Source of the DNA: Prosthecobacter gellanilyticus
GTDB lineage: Bacteria; Verrucomicrobiota; Verrucomicrobiia; Verrucomicrobiales; Verrucomicrobiaceae
Assembly: GCF_007992435.1 (NCBI RefSeq)
Contig: NZ_BKAG01000011.1
Coordinates: 1-64,000, forward strand
DNA: 64,000 bases
Reading direction: 5' to 3'
Shown: in pieces, positions 1 through 8,059 of the stretch
Numbering within the stretch: the stretch's first letter is position 1
Layout: every line of letters begins with the position of its first letter
Notes under the pieces: generated by a model
What the model saw: only the letters and a program-made list of their open reading frames with translations
The model's database searches: none
Told to the model about the DNA's origin: nothing
Translations under genes and position numbers: made by a program

Positions 1-53
1 CCGTGAACCGTGAACCGTGAACAGCGAACCGTGAACAGCGAACCGAGAACCGG
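1..53 (+). repeat. Tandem array of degenerate 7-bp repeats (GAACCGA family)
   Basis: Seven consecutive 7-bp units can be read from base 1: CCGTGAA three times, then CAGCGAA, CCGTGAA, CAGCGAA and CCGAGAA, ending in CCGG. The consensus is C-[CA]-G-N-G-A-A. The array begins at the window edge, so it probably continues to the left. It ends 2-3 bases beyond the trxB stop codon. The same unit family recurs at 33984-34039 and on both sides of the four-helix-bundle gene at 60096-60524. No gene is seen inside this copy. Confidence 0.85.
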
Positions 54-55
54 CC

Positions 56-988
56 TTAGTGCACCCCGATATCGGCAAGGTAACGCTCAGCCTCAAGCGC
101 CGCCGCACAACCCTGGCCCGCAGCCGTGATCGCCTGGCGATACACATGATCCGCCACATCACCGGCAGCAAAGAGGCCCGTCGTCTTCGTGCGCGTGCCT
201 TCTGTCTGCAGAATGTAACCGTTCTCATCCTTATCCACGAGTTCGCCCAGGAAGCCTGCGTTTGGCACGTGGCCGATCGCCACAAACACGCACTTCAATT
301 CCAGTTCGTTCTTCTCGCCCGTGACCAGATTTTCCAGTGTCACAGCACGCACCTCACCTTTTTCATCGGTCAGGTATTCGGACACCGTGCTGTTCCAGAT
401 TGGCTTGATCTTCGGATTCGCCAGCGCGCGGTCCGCCATGATCTTCGAGGCACGCAGCGTGTCGCGACGATGAATCAGATACACCGTGCTGGCAAACTTC
501 GTCAGGAAGCTGGCCTCTTCACAAGCACTGTCACCACCACCGATCACGCACACCGGCACATTACGATAGAAAGCGCCGTCACAAGTCGCGCAACTCGTCA
601 GACCATGACCAATGAGTCCCTTCTCATTCGGCAGACCTAGGTGACGCGGACTCGCACCCGTGGCGATGATCACTGAGCGGGCCTGATACACCGTCCCGTC
701 TTCGGTTTTGATGTCGAAGTGGCCTTCCGCCGTCTTTTCCACGGAGCTCACCAGCGTGTACTCAATGCGCGCGCCAAATTTCTCCGCCTGCTGCTGCATG
801 TTCATCATCAGCTCAGGACCCATGATGCCGTTCGGGAAGCCCGGGAAGTTCTCCACCTCAGTCGTCGTCGTGAGCTGGCCGCCGGGCTGGTTGCCGGAAA
901 GAATGAGCGGATTCAGGTTCGCGCGTCCAGTGTAGATCGCTGCCGTGAAGCCTGCGCAGCCTGTGCCGATGATGATGACGTTTTCCAT
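56..988 (-). CDS. trxB: Thioredoxin-disulfide reductase TrxB
   Basis: Cytoplasmic flavoenzyme that passes electrons from NADPH through FAD to thioredoxin. The 310-residue length is normal for the low-molecular-weight bacterial family. Visible are the N-terminal FAD-binding glycine motif (IIGTGCAGFTAA), the redox-active CATC centre within SCATCDG near residue 135, a second dinucleotide motif for NADPH (VIGGGDSACEEA) near 150, and the C-terminal FAD motif AAGDVAD. The ATG is preceded by a C/T-rich tract (CACCCCTCC) rather than a Shine-Dalgarno sequence. It appears monocistronic: its stop abuts the heptamer array at the window start, and its 5' side faces a repeat-containing intergenic region. 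Confidence 0.96.
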   Translation of the reverse strand: MENVIIIGTGCAGFTAAIYTGRANLNPLILSGNQPGGQLTTTTEVENFPGFPNGIMGPELMMNMQQQAEKFGARIEYTLVSSVEKTAEGHFDIKTEDGTVYQARSVIIATGASPRHLGLPNEKGLIGHGLTSCATCDGAFYRNVPVCVIGGGDSACEEASFLTKFASTVYLIHRRDTLRASKIMADRALANPKIKPIWNSTVSEYLTDEKGEVRAVTLENLVTGEKNELELKCVFVAIGHVPNAGFLGELVDKDENGYILQTEGTRTKTTGLFAAGDVADHVYRQAITAAGQGCAAALEAERYLADIGVH

Positions 989-1330
989 GGGAGGGGTGAT
1001 CGAATGGGGGTGGGAAAAGGAGGGCCGAAGATGGGAAGCTAAAATCGTTACGCAACAACAGCTTCCTCAGAGTCATCTCCTCCCTCAAATATTCCCCGCA
1101 GCAACCTCTGTGCCCCTCCGTGCCCTCTGTGGTGGACCTGCTGTGTCCTGCCAGTTGCACTCTCAGACCATCTGTGCCCTCTGCGCTATCTGCGGTTAAA
1201 AATCCGGCGGCCCCACCCATGCCGCCCCCGCCATCTCCCAAGGCCAAAACCCCGTCTCCCTCGTATCTTTTTGCAAAATCCATCTGAACATCTCTTCCGA
1301 GCCCCTCGTCAGAGTGGCGTCTCCCTAGCC
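989..1330. other. 342-bp intergenic region between trxB and the DUF6600 lipoprotein gene
   Basis: Divergent upstream region that must hold the promoters of both trxB (minus) and the lipoprotein gene (plus). No convincing ORF is seen. The part at 1105-1204 is a degenerate repeat of the 'CTCTGTGCCCTCTGTGG...CTGCGGTTAAAAATC' type, described separately. No sigma-70 -35/-10 pair stands out. Confidence 0.6.
1105..1204 (-). repeat. Degenerate short repeat of the CACAGAGG/AACCGCAGAT type
   Basis: On the minus strand this reads as irregular 8-10-bp units of the kind AACCGCAGAT, GCGCAGAGGG, CACAGATGG, then after a gap CACAGAGGG, CACGGAGGGG and CACAGAGG, ending in a TTTTTAACCGCAGAT-like edge. From general knowledge, arrays of this composition occur in intergenic regions of planctomycete and verrucomicrobial genomes, often next to small GxxExxY or four-helix-bundle genes. 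No such gene is present here, so it looks like a solitary or decayed copy. The unit differs from the heptamer at 1-53. Confidence 0.55.
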
Positions 1331-4111
1331 ATGAAAACCTCAAATCTTCTGTCCCTCGGTGGTCTGATTGCCCTCTCCCTCACCGGCTGCAAACCACCGG
1401 ACAACTCCGCTGCCGACGAAGCCCGCCGCCAGATGGAGCAAAACCAGGCCACCTACGCCCAGCAGGCCGCCGAGATGCAGCAGCGCAGCGAAGCCCTGCA
1501 AAAGCAGCTCGCCGACCTCCAGCGCGCCATGCAGGACAAGGAAAACGCAGACCTGAAGGCCCGCCTCGAAGGCCTCCAGCAGGAAAACGACCGCCTCCTG
1601 GCCGATGCCGAGGCCGCCCGGAAAAAGAGCGACCAGCTTCGCGACGAACTCGCCCGCACACCAGTCAACGTGCCCGTCGCCGCCCCCTACGTTCCAGAAC
1701 CCGTCGTCGACCAGCCATGGGTCGATCCCGATGCGGACTACTCCATGTTCTACGATTCGCTGAATCCCCACGGCCGCTGGCTGGACGTGGACGGTTACGG
1801 CTATGCCTTCCGCCCGGACTATGCGGATCGCTCCACCTGGCGTCCCTACACTGATGGCCGCTGGGCTTGGACAGATCAAGGCTGGGCCTGGGACTCCAAC
1901 GAACCTTTTGGTTGGGCCACCTATCACTATGGCCGCTGGGTCAAAGTCAACCGCCACGGCTGGCTTTGGGTCCCTGGCCGCCAGTGGGCACCGGCCTGGG
2001 TTTCCTGGCGTTCCGGCAGCGACTACGTCGGCTGGGCACCTCTGCCACCTAGTGCCGGCTACGGCAGCATTGGCCATGATTGTGATACCCGCTACGGCCT
2101 CTCCCCGAGCAGCTACACCTTCATCAATGCCTCCAACTTTGGCCGTGGCAGCTACGTGAATGTCAGCCTCTCCATCACCAACATCACCAGCTTCTTCTCG
2201 CAGACCATCAACGTGACCAACATCGTCCAGGTGCCGCAGCGTGACATCTGCATCCAGCGCGGTGGTCCGCAGCTTGACTGGCTGGAAAAACGCATCGGTG
2301 GCCGCGTCGTCCGTGCCCCCGTGCAGGTCGTGCGTAACCTCGAACGTCCCGTCGACTTCCGTCAGGATCGCGACCGCCCGAACTTCATCGCCGCCCCCAT
2401 GCCTTCCGGCCGCGCCGATCGTGGCCGTGGTGACCAAGGTAAAGGCCGCGGCCCCGCTCCTCGCGTGGTGAGCGAGCGTGTCAGCAAGCCGGTCATCGTG
2501 GATGCATGGAAAGACGTGCCTGATAATAAGCGCGATGATCTCCGCCGCACCGTTGATCGTCAGTCGAAACAGCCGCAGCCCAAGCCTGTGATCGCGGACG
2601 TGCCCAAGCTTCCGGACCCTCTTCCTGAGCAGCCTCGCCAGCCCGGCACTCCAGGTCGTCCCGGCCGTCGCCCGGGTGAGAACGAGCCCGAAGTGCGCCC
2701 CGGCATCCCTGTGCCGAACGTTCCAAACCTGCCCAATGCCAACGTCCCCAACATGCCACAGATGCCTGCGGGCATCCCCGGTCGTGATCGTGATCGCGAG
2801 CCCGGCAGAGGTGGCCGCCCAGGCCAAGGCCAGATGCCCGATCTCCAAATCACCCAAGATGCCGCGAACAAGGCCGAGCTCGCTCGCCGTGCCGCTGAAA
2901 CTCGCATGCAGGAAGCCCAGGCCGACCGTGAGAAGCAGATAGCTACGCAGCAGCAGGAACTCGCTCGTCGTCAGGCTGAGACCACAGCCATGCAGCAGCG
3001 CATCGCCGAGCAGCAGCGCCGCGCTCAGGAGGACCTCGCGAAGAAAGCCGCTGACATGAGCGCCAAGGAAGCCGCCGCCCTGAAGGAAAAGCAGGCCGCA
3101 GAAATGGCTGCCCAGCAGCAGGAGCTTGCCCGCAAGCAGGCCGAAGCCGTCGCCATGCAGCAGCAGATCACCGAGCAGGAAAAAAAAGCCGGGGAAGCCC
3201 GCGCTCAGCAGGAAGCCCTCATGAAGCAGCGCCAGGAGGAGGCTAAGAAAGCTCGTGAAGCCGCCATGGCCGCTCAAGCTGAAGCTAAGGAAGTCGAGAC
3301 ACGCCGCCAGCGTGAAGGTGAGGAAGCCGCCAAAGCCCAGCAGATGGCCAGTCAGCAGGCCCAACAAGAAGCATTGCAACAGCGCCAGGCCGCCATGGCT
3401 GCCCAGGAGGAGCAGGCCCGCCGCCAGCAGGCCGCCATGCGCGATCAGCAGGAACAGCAGCAGCAAGCCGCCATGAAGGCTGCTCAGGAGGAGGCCCTTC
3501 GTCGTCAGCAGGAAGCCGCTGGCATGAAGCAGCAGCAGGAAGCCGCCGCCCAGCGTGAAGCCCTGATGCAGCAGCAGCGCGAAGCCGCCCAGATGGAAGC
3601 AGCTCAAAGAGAGGCCGCTCACCGCGAGGCTGCCCAGCGTGCCGCTCAAGAAGCCGCCATGAAACAGCAGCAGGAGATGGCCGAGCGTCAGCGCCAGGCC
3701 GAACTTCAGCGCCAGCAGCAGGAAGCAGCACAGCGCGCCGCTCAAGAGGCCGCGATGAAACAGGCTCAAGAGCAGGCCGAACGTCAACGCCAAGCCGAGC
3801 TTCAACGTCAGCAGCAAGAAGCCGCCATGCGTCAACAACAGGAAGCTGCCGAACGCCAGCGCGAAGCCATGCAGCAAGCCCAGCGTGAAGCCGCCGAACG
3901 CGCCCAGCGCGAGGCCATGGAGCGTGCCCGTGAGGAAGGTGCACGTCGTCAGCAGGAGGAAGGCAATCGCCAGCGCGAGAACATGCGTCGCCAGCAGGAA
4001 GATGGCGAACGTCAGCGTGACGAGAGCATGCGTCGTCAGCAAGAAGACGCCTCACGCCGCGCCGCCGAAGATTCCCGCCGCCGCGCGGATGAAAACTCCC
4101 GCAGGCGCTAG
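1331..4111 (+). CDS. Large DUF6600-type lipoprotein with Gln/Ala-rich coiled-coil tail
   Basis: A 926-residue predicted lipoprotein. The ATG at 1331 gives a short signal peptide ending in the lipobox LTGC (Cys20). Residues about 35-105 are a charged Gln/Ala-rich coiled coil. Residues about 135-250 are a Trp/Tyr/Gly-rich region with repeated W-W-G-R-W-like segments (YHYGRWVKV, GWLWVPG, WAPAWVSW, YVGWAPLPP), matching the DUF6600 pattern. A Pro/Arg/Gly-rich linker (about 370-510) follows, then about 400 residues of Gln/Ala/Glu/Arg coiled coil with many short imperfect repeats, ending in an Arg-rich tail. The molecular role is unknown; an envelope structural or anchoring role is inferred. An apparent earlier in-frame start at 1271 would destroy the lipoprotein signal. 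A strong terminator follows. Confidence 0.85.
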   Translation: MKTSNLLSLGGLIALSLTGCKPPDNSAADEARRQMEQNQATYAQQAAEMQQRSEALQKQLADLQRAMQDKENADLKARLEGLQQENDRLLADAEAARKKSDQLRDELARTPVNVPVAAPYVPEPVVDQPWVDPDADYSMFYDSLNPHGRWLDVDGYGYAFRPDYADRSTWRPYTDGRWAWTDQGWAWDSNEPFGWATYHYGRWVKVNRHGWLWVPGRQWAPAWVSWRSGSDYVGWAPLPPSAGYGSIGHDCDTRYGLSPSSYTFINASNFGRGSYVNVSLSITNITSFFSQTINVTNIVQVPQRDICIQRGGPQLDWLEKRIGGRVVRAPVQVVRNLERPVDFRQDRDRPNFIAAPMPSGRADRGRGDQGKGRGPAPRVVSERVSKPVIVDAWKDVPDNKRDDLRRTVDRQSKQPQPKPVIADVPKLPDPLPEQPRQPGTPGRPGRRPGENEPEVRPGIPVPNVPNLPNANVPNMPQMPAGIPGRDRDREPGRGGRPGQGQMPDLQITQDAANKAELARRAAETRMQEAQADREKQIATQQQELARRQAETTAMQQRIAEQQRRAQEDLAKKAADMSAKEAAALKEKQAAEMAAQQQELARKQAEAVAMQQQITEQEKKAGEARAQQEALMKQRQEEAKKAREAAMAAQAEAKEVETRRQREGEEAAKAQQMASQQAQQEALQQRQAAMAAQEEQARRQQAAMRDQQEQQQQAAMKAAQEEALRRQQEAAGMKQQQEAAAQREALMQQQREAAQMEAAQREAAHREAAQRAAQEAAMKQQQEMAERQRQAELQRQQQEAAQRAAQEAAMKQAQEQAERQRQAELQRQQQEAAMRQQQEAAERQREAMQQAQREAAERAQREAMERAREEGARRQQEEGNRQRENMRRQQEDGERQRDESMRRQQEDASRRAAEDSRRRADENSRRR

Positions 4112-4117
4112 CAAAGT

Positions 4118-4143
4118 AGTCCTCTCGCTCCGTCGAGAGGACT
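4118..4143 (+). other. Inverted repeat just downstream of the lipoprotein gene
   Basis: Perfect 10-bp arms, AGTCCTCTCG and CGAGAGGACT, with a 6-base loop, starting 6 bases after the lipoprotein stop codon. No T-tract follows, so it is not a canonical intrinsic terminator. It may stabilise the mRNA 3' end or act together with the terminator at 4198-4238. Confidence 0.6.
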
Positions 4144-4197
4144 GAGCGCGTGGAATATACGCAGCACCTCCGAGTATCCCAAAGCCACTCCTCTCAA

Positions 4198-4238
4198 CGA
4201 CCTCGACTTCACACTGTGAGTCGAGGTCGCTTTGTTTT
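4198..4238 (+). terminator. Rho-independent terminator of the lipoprotein gene
   Basis: Inverted repeat with 11-bp arms (CGACCTCGACT / AGTCGAGGTCG) and a 10-base loop, followed by CTTTGTTTT on the plus strand. It fits an intrinsic terminator for the lipoprotein gene. The hairpin lies 20 bases past the stop of the convergent minus-strand gene and may also stop that transcript, though no T-tract is present on that side. Confidence 0.85.
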
Positions 4239-4250
4239 ATGAGCCGTCAC

Positions 4251-5831
4251 TCACTTCCCATCCCTCACATAGATTGCACTCAGCCGGATGTCCGTGTTCT
4301 TCTCACCTTCAAACACGACATGCAGCTTCATCCTCTCCGGTAGTGCTTCGGTCGATTTCCACTCCACCGGAGTCTGAAACCCATTCTGGCTGATCACCAC
4401 CGCGTTCTTGCCTGAATAACCGGGCAGGGGACGCTCCACATGATCCAGCAGTTCCACCTTCAGCGTGGCCTTCTCTCCCAGCCCTTCCGCATTGAGGAAG
4501 AACTTCGGCTTCTTCACCGTCAGCGCTGCTGTCACAAACTCGCTCACAATCTCCGGCAGTTGGTAGTCTCCCGGCCCCTTGCCAGCCGTTTCCACCACGA
4601 GATCTCCCAGCCTGTCACGCGGAACTGCCACAATACCTACACCACCACGTGGCGGAGCATCCTGCCAATGGCGCGGATCCCAGGTGCCATAATAGATAAA
4701 CGTCTCCTCTCCGATGTTCTCAAAGCCCTGCGCTTGAATCACACCACCCTGATCCCATTCGCCGTCCTTGCCGCGAGGAATGAAGACCCACTCATGCGCA
4801 GGCTCGCGGAACTGGTTCCCGTCATTGCTGATCATGAAGCCCAGATCGATCGTCAGATCCTTCCACTCCTTCGCTCCATGCCAGATGCCGGACACACCGA
4901 GCAGCACATTGCCACGGTTCCACACACTGATCCCCTCATGCGTCTGCTCGCCCTCGCGACTGCGACCCGGGCCTAACAGCGTATGCTGAAAGTGGCGCAC
5001 AAACCCCAGCGTGTTCGTCTGGGACCAGTTCACAAAATCGGCGCTACGATACATCCGTGTCACCCGTCCATGATACGGCCTCGTCGAGTTCATCGAGTTC
5101 TGCCCCGAGGCATAAAACATCCCGTCCCACTGATAAAGCCCGCCACTGGGTTCGAAGTGGATCGCCGGCAGCAGTACATCCTTCATGAGCAGCTCGGACT
5201 TCACCGACTTCACATCCTTCACCGGCTTCCAGGTCAGCCCGTCCGCGCTCACAAAAGGCAGCAGGTTTCCAAGCCTCGTTTGATGTCTGAAATAGATGTG
5301 CGAGGTCATCTTGTAGCGGCGTGAAGCATCCGGATCTGCATCATCCTTCAGCACCTTCACATTCACAAATCCCCACGGACCACCACCCATGTCCAAAAGA
5401 TTGTTATTCTTGTTCCCTTTGTATTCCACCAGCCCAAGGTTCGGCTTCGTCCAGTTCAGCCCGTCCGTGCTCTCTGCGTAGGCCGCCCGCCAGCGATTCG
5501 AAGCCTCAGAGTTCTCCTTGTCATCATCAAAGGCCACATACCACATCCGATACTTCGCACCTTCCTTGATGATCGATCCATAAAACTGCACCCCCTGCGC
5601 ATCCGGCGTGCCCGGCGCACCACGCTTCACCACCGGATTTGCCGGATGCTTCTTCGGCTGCCGCATCTCAATCCGCAGATTCTGCGTGTGCGGGATCGAG
5701 ACCGTGTCGAAGCCAAACAGCGTCGTCACCTTCGTCTCATCAAAGAGATCCGCCGCATGTGAAACAGGGACATAAAGCAGCGCACTGGCCAGAAGCCAGT
5801 TCCACGCGCGAAAAGAAGTGCGGATAGTCAT
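4251..5831 (-). CDS. Exported GH32/GH43-like beta-propeller protein (paralogue 1 of 7)
   Basis: A 526-residue protein with a signal peptide (basic start, then WLLASALLYVPVSHAA). The body carries the repeated propeller signatures seen in all seven paralogues: YRMWYVAF near residue 95, AAYAESTDGLNWTKPNLGL near 125, and later segments with paired aromatic and Gly/Asp residues. A C-terminal beta-sandwich-like module of about 80 residues holds the conserved core VELLDHVERPLPGY. It is closest to the next gene (paralogue 2); both start with the motif LFGFD/LFPFDD. Five-bladed propellers of this type act on glycosides, but the activity is not known. Its ATG overlaps the stop of the upstream gene as ATGA. 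Last gene of a four-gene block. Confidence 0.75.
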   Translation of the reverse strand: MTIRTSFRAWNWLLASALLYVPVSHAADLFDETKVTTLFGFDTVSIPHTQNLRIEMRQPKKHPANPVVKRGAPGTPDAQGVQFYGSIIKEGAKYRMWYVAFDDDKENSEASNRWRAAYAESTDGLNWTKPNLGLVEYKGNKNNNLLDMGGGPWGFVNVKVLKDDADPDASRRYKMTSHIYFRHQTRLGNLLPFVSADGLTWKPVKDVKSVKSELLMKDVLLPAIHFEPSGGLYQWDGMFYASGQNSMNSTRPYHGRVTRMYRSADFVNWSQTNTLGFVRHFQHTLLGPGRSREGEQTHEGISVWNRGNVLLGVSGIWHGAKEWKDLTIDLGFMISNDGNQFREPAHEWVFIPRGKDGEWDQGGVIQAQGFENIGEETFIYYGTWDPRHWQDAPPRGGVGIVAVPRDRLGDLVVETAGKGPGDYQLPEIVSEFVTAALTVKKPKFFLNAEGLGEKATLKVELLDHVERPLPGYSGKNAVVISQNGFQTPVEWKSTEALPERMKLHVVFEGEKNTDIRLSAIYVRDGK

Positions 5832-7381
5832 TTGGAGGGTGCGGAAGGTTGATCGAGATAGATGGCGAAAAGACGTACATTCTCCTGGTTCTCGCCTGAC
5901 CAGTTCACGCGGATACGGATGGGCTGCTTCACCTGGCCCAGCGTCGCTCCACCACGCCAGGCTACAGGCAGGTGCATTCCTGACTTTGCCGTGATGGGCA
6001 CAAAGTCCGCAGCAGCATATCCCGGCAGCGGACGGAACTGTTCGTCTAAAATCTCCACCGTCATCGCACCTGCATCCGAGAGCCCGGTGACATTAAGACA
6101 GACACGCGACTCATCGGCCACGTTTGAGATGGGACTGGAAATACAGTGCGCCTCTTCCGCGCTGGGCACAGGCGCAAAGTAACCGAGCCGGTCGCGTGGC
6201 CACGTCGCCACACGCACGCCCGTCGGGCTGTTACGATCATTCTCCGTCCAGATGCCATAGTAGACAAAAGTGCGGTCGCCGATGTTATGAAATGCCTGCC
6301 CCTGCGTGATGCGCGGCTCCGCGCGGTCATCTTCTTCGAAGCCTGGAATAATCTTGAAATCGGGCAGCGGTTCTTTGAAGTGAATGCCATCACTGCTCAC
6401 CACAAGACCGATGTCACAACTCGAAGTCCGGCGGTCATTCGTTGGGTTGTGATACTGCCCGTAGAAGCCCAGCAGCACATTGCCGCGATTCCACACGCTC
6501 GCGCCCAGATGCACCTGCTCTCCTCGATGAAACTCAAAGTCCGGGATGCCGCGCGGCGGTAGATCATCACGCCGGAAACTCACATGACCCGCCGCGGTCC
6601 AGTTTTCAAAGTCATAAGACATCAGGGTCACCATCATGCGCTTCTGCGCACGCATGTATCCACGGATCTGGATGGGATGCGGCACAGGTCCGCCATGACC
6701 ATAGATATAGTAGGCACCGTTGAACTTGATCAGTCCACTCGGCTCCATGTTCCCGCCATGGATGATGTCCCGGCCGCCTGCCACACTCTTCCAATGCAGA
6801 CCATCCGCGCTGATCGCAGCGGGTTTGAGCTCCGGATTGATCTCGCGCACCATCTTGAAGCGGCGCTCCGGATCTGGATCCTCAGGATCATGCAGCACCA
6901 GGTTGATCATCCCTTTCATGGCTTCCTGGCCATCAATGCACACGAGGTTGTTCTCCTTGCCACCGTTGTATTCCACCAGACCCAGCTTTGGCTTCTCCCA
7001 GTGCGCGCCATCCTTGGACGTGGCATAACAAACTTGTCGTTTGTGACCATCAAAGCCTGAATACCACATCCGGTACTCACCCTCGACCCGCAGGATCGTG
7101 CCGCAGAAGTAGGCGCGAGGGAAATCTGGATCACCCTTCTTGCCAATCGGCATCACCGGCGTTCCAGGATGCTTGGGATCGATTCCGAGGCTTGGCGAAT
7201 GATCTGACTTGTGCCCAGGGTTGAGGGTGAGGATCAGCCCCTTGCTGAAGGGCAGCCCATGATCATCAAACGGAAACAGCACTGTCTCACGAACGGGCAC
7301 CTTCGTCTTCTCCTGGGCCGCAAGAGGGGAGCCAAGTGCCAGAACACCTAGGAGGGCTGTGATGAGCGACAATGAGTTCAT
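5828..7381 (-). CDS. Exported GH32/GH43-like beta-propeller protein (paralogue 2 of 7)
   Basis: A 517-residue exported protein. The ATG at 7381 gives a clean signal peptide (MNSLSLITALLGVLALG...LAA) and makes an ATGA overlap with the upstream acyltransferase; a start nine codons earlier would put charged residues ahead of the signal and lose this coupling. Propeller signatures include YRMWYSGFDG, VCYATSKDGAHWEKPKLGL and FVYYGIW. The C-terminal domain has the family core VEILDEQFRPLPGY. It ends with an ATGA overlap into paralogue 1. Function is inferred only at the level of carbohydrate-active propeller; no catalytic triad can be assigned by eye. Confidence 0.78.
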   Translation of the reverse strand: MNSLSLITALLGVLALGSPLAAQEKTKVPVRETVLFPFDDHGLPFSKGLILTLNPGHKSDHSPSLGIDPKHPGTPVMPIGKKGDPDFPRAYFCGTILRVEGEYRMWYSGFDGHKRQVCYATSKDGAHWEKPKLGLVEYNGGKENNLVCIDGQEAMKGMINLVLHDPEDPDPERRFKMVREINPELKPAAISADGLHWKSVAGGRDIIHGGNMEPSGLIKFNGAYYIYGHGGPVPHPIQIRGYMRAQKRMMVTLMSYDFENWTAAGHVSFRRDDLPPRGIPDFEFHRGEQVHLGASVWNRGNVLLGFYGQYHNPTNDRRTSSCDIGLVVSSDGIHFKEPLPDFKIIPGFEEDDRAEPRITQGQAFHNIGDRTFVYYGIWTENDRNSPTGVRVATWPRDRLGYFAPVPSAEEAHCISSPISNVADESRVCLNVTGLSDAGAMTVEILDEQFRPLPGYAAADFVPITAKSGMHLPVAWRGGATLGQVKQPIRIRVNWSGENQENVRLFAIYLDQPSAPSK

Positions 7382-8049
7382 GAGTTGAAAGGATAGTCGT
7401 CTTTCCAAGTGTCATCGTGGTGCGCCCCAAACAGGTCCGTTTGCGGCAAAAGTTGTTCGGGGAGGTTTCCTCCCGCCAGTGACTCTGGCATTGGCCGGAA
7501 CTGCACCGGCACGCCAAAAGCCAGCACATTCGGCGGCACATCCTTGTTCACCAGCGTCCCCGCACCAATGAACGAACCCTTCCCAATCGTCACGCCAGGA
7601 CAGATCGTCACACCTCCACCGATGGTCACTCCATCCTCAATCGTCGCTCCTTGCACACCATCCTGCCGCATCGGATACTTCGCATTCAGAAACGTGGTGC
7701 CCGGACCAATGAAGACCATGTCTCCAATCGTGGTCCGGCTCGGCACATACACATGCGCCATGATCTTCACGCCGTTGCCCATGCGCAGCCTGCCTTCCAG
7801 CGTGCACTTGTGATGCACCACACAGCGATGCCCGATGCTGATCTCCCCGCGGATCAACACCTGGTGTCCGCATTGAAAACGATTCCCAATCGTCGTGTTC
7901 GCATAGATGATGCTCCCGCTGCGGATGATCGCATGATCACCGATCTTCGTCGGCTCTGAATCACCGGGATAGCGATACCCGAGTATCACATCCGGATCGA
8001 TCTGCGCATGCCCGCCGATCTCATGAAAAGGTAGAATAGGAAAGCCCAT
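7378..8049 (-). CDS. Left-handed beta-helix (hexapeptide repeat) acyltransferase
   Basis: A 223-residue protein made almost wholly of hexapeptide repeats ([LIV]-G-x4), for example IGDHAI, IGNRFQ, IGHRCV, IGDMVF, IGGGVT, IGKGSF and IGAGTL, then the typical trimer-end segment NVLAFGVP. This is the fold of sugar O- and N-acetyltransferases; the fold and the run VHHKCTLEG suggest a WbbJ/PglD-like enzyme, with acceptor unknown. No signal peptide, so cytoplasmic. The ATG at 8049 leaves a 10-base gap to the ceramidase-like gene upstream; an in-frame TTG at 8070 is less likely. It is translationally coupled to the propeller gene that follows. Confidence 0.85.
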   Translation of the reverse strand: MGFPILPFHEIGGHAQIDPDVILGYRYPGDSEPTKIGDHAIIRSGSIIYANTTIGNRFQCGHQVLIRGEISIGHRCVVHHKCTLEGRLRMGNGVKIMAHVYVPSRTTIGDMVFIGPGTTFLNAKYPMRQDGVQGATIEDGVTIGGGVTICPGVTIGKGSFIGAGTLVNKDVPPNVLAFGVPVQFRPMPESLAGGNLPEQLLPQTDLFGAHHDDTWKDDYPFNS

Positions 8050-8059
8050 GGTCGTGATC

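Noticed and set aside
1-53. Possible CRISPR array
   Set aside because: The units are contiguous 7-bp repeats without spacers, and there are no cas genes in the window.
1340-4042. 900-codon open frame antisense to the DUF6600 lipoprotein gene
   Set aside because: Its translation is Leu/Gly/His/Ala low complexity, mirroring the Gln/Ala-rich gene opposite. It has no domain, while the plus strand has a lipobox, DUF6600 motifs and a terminator.
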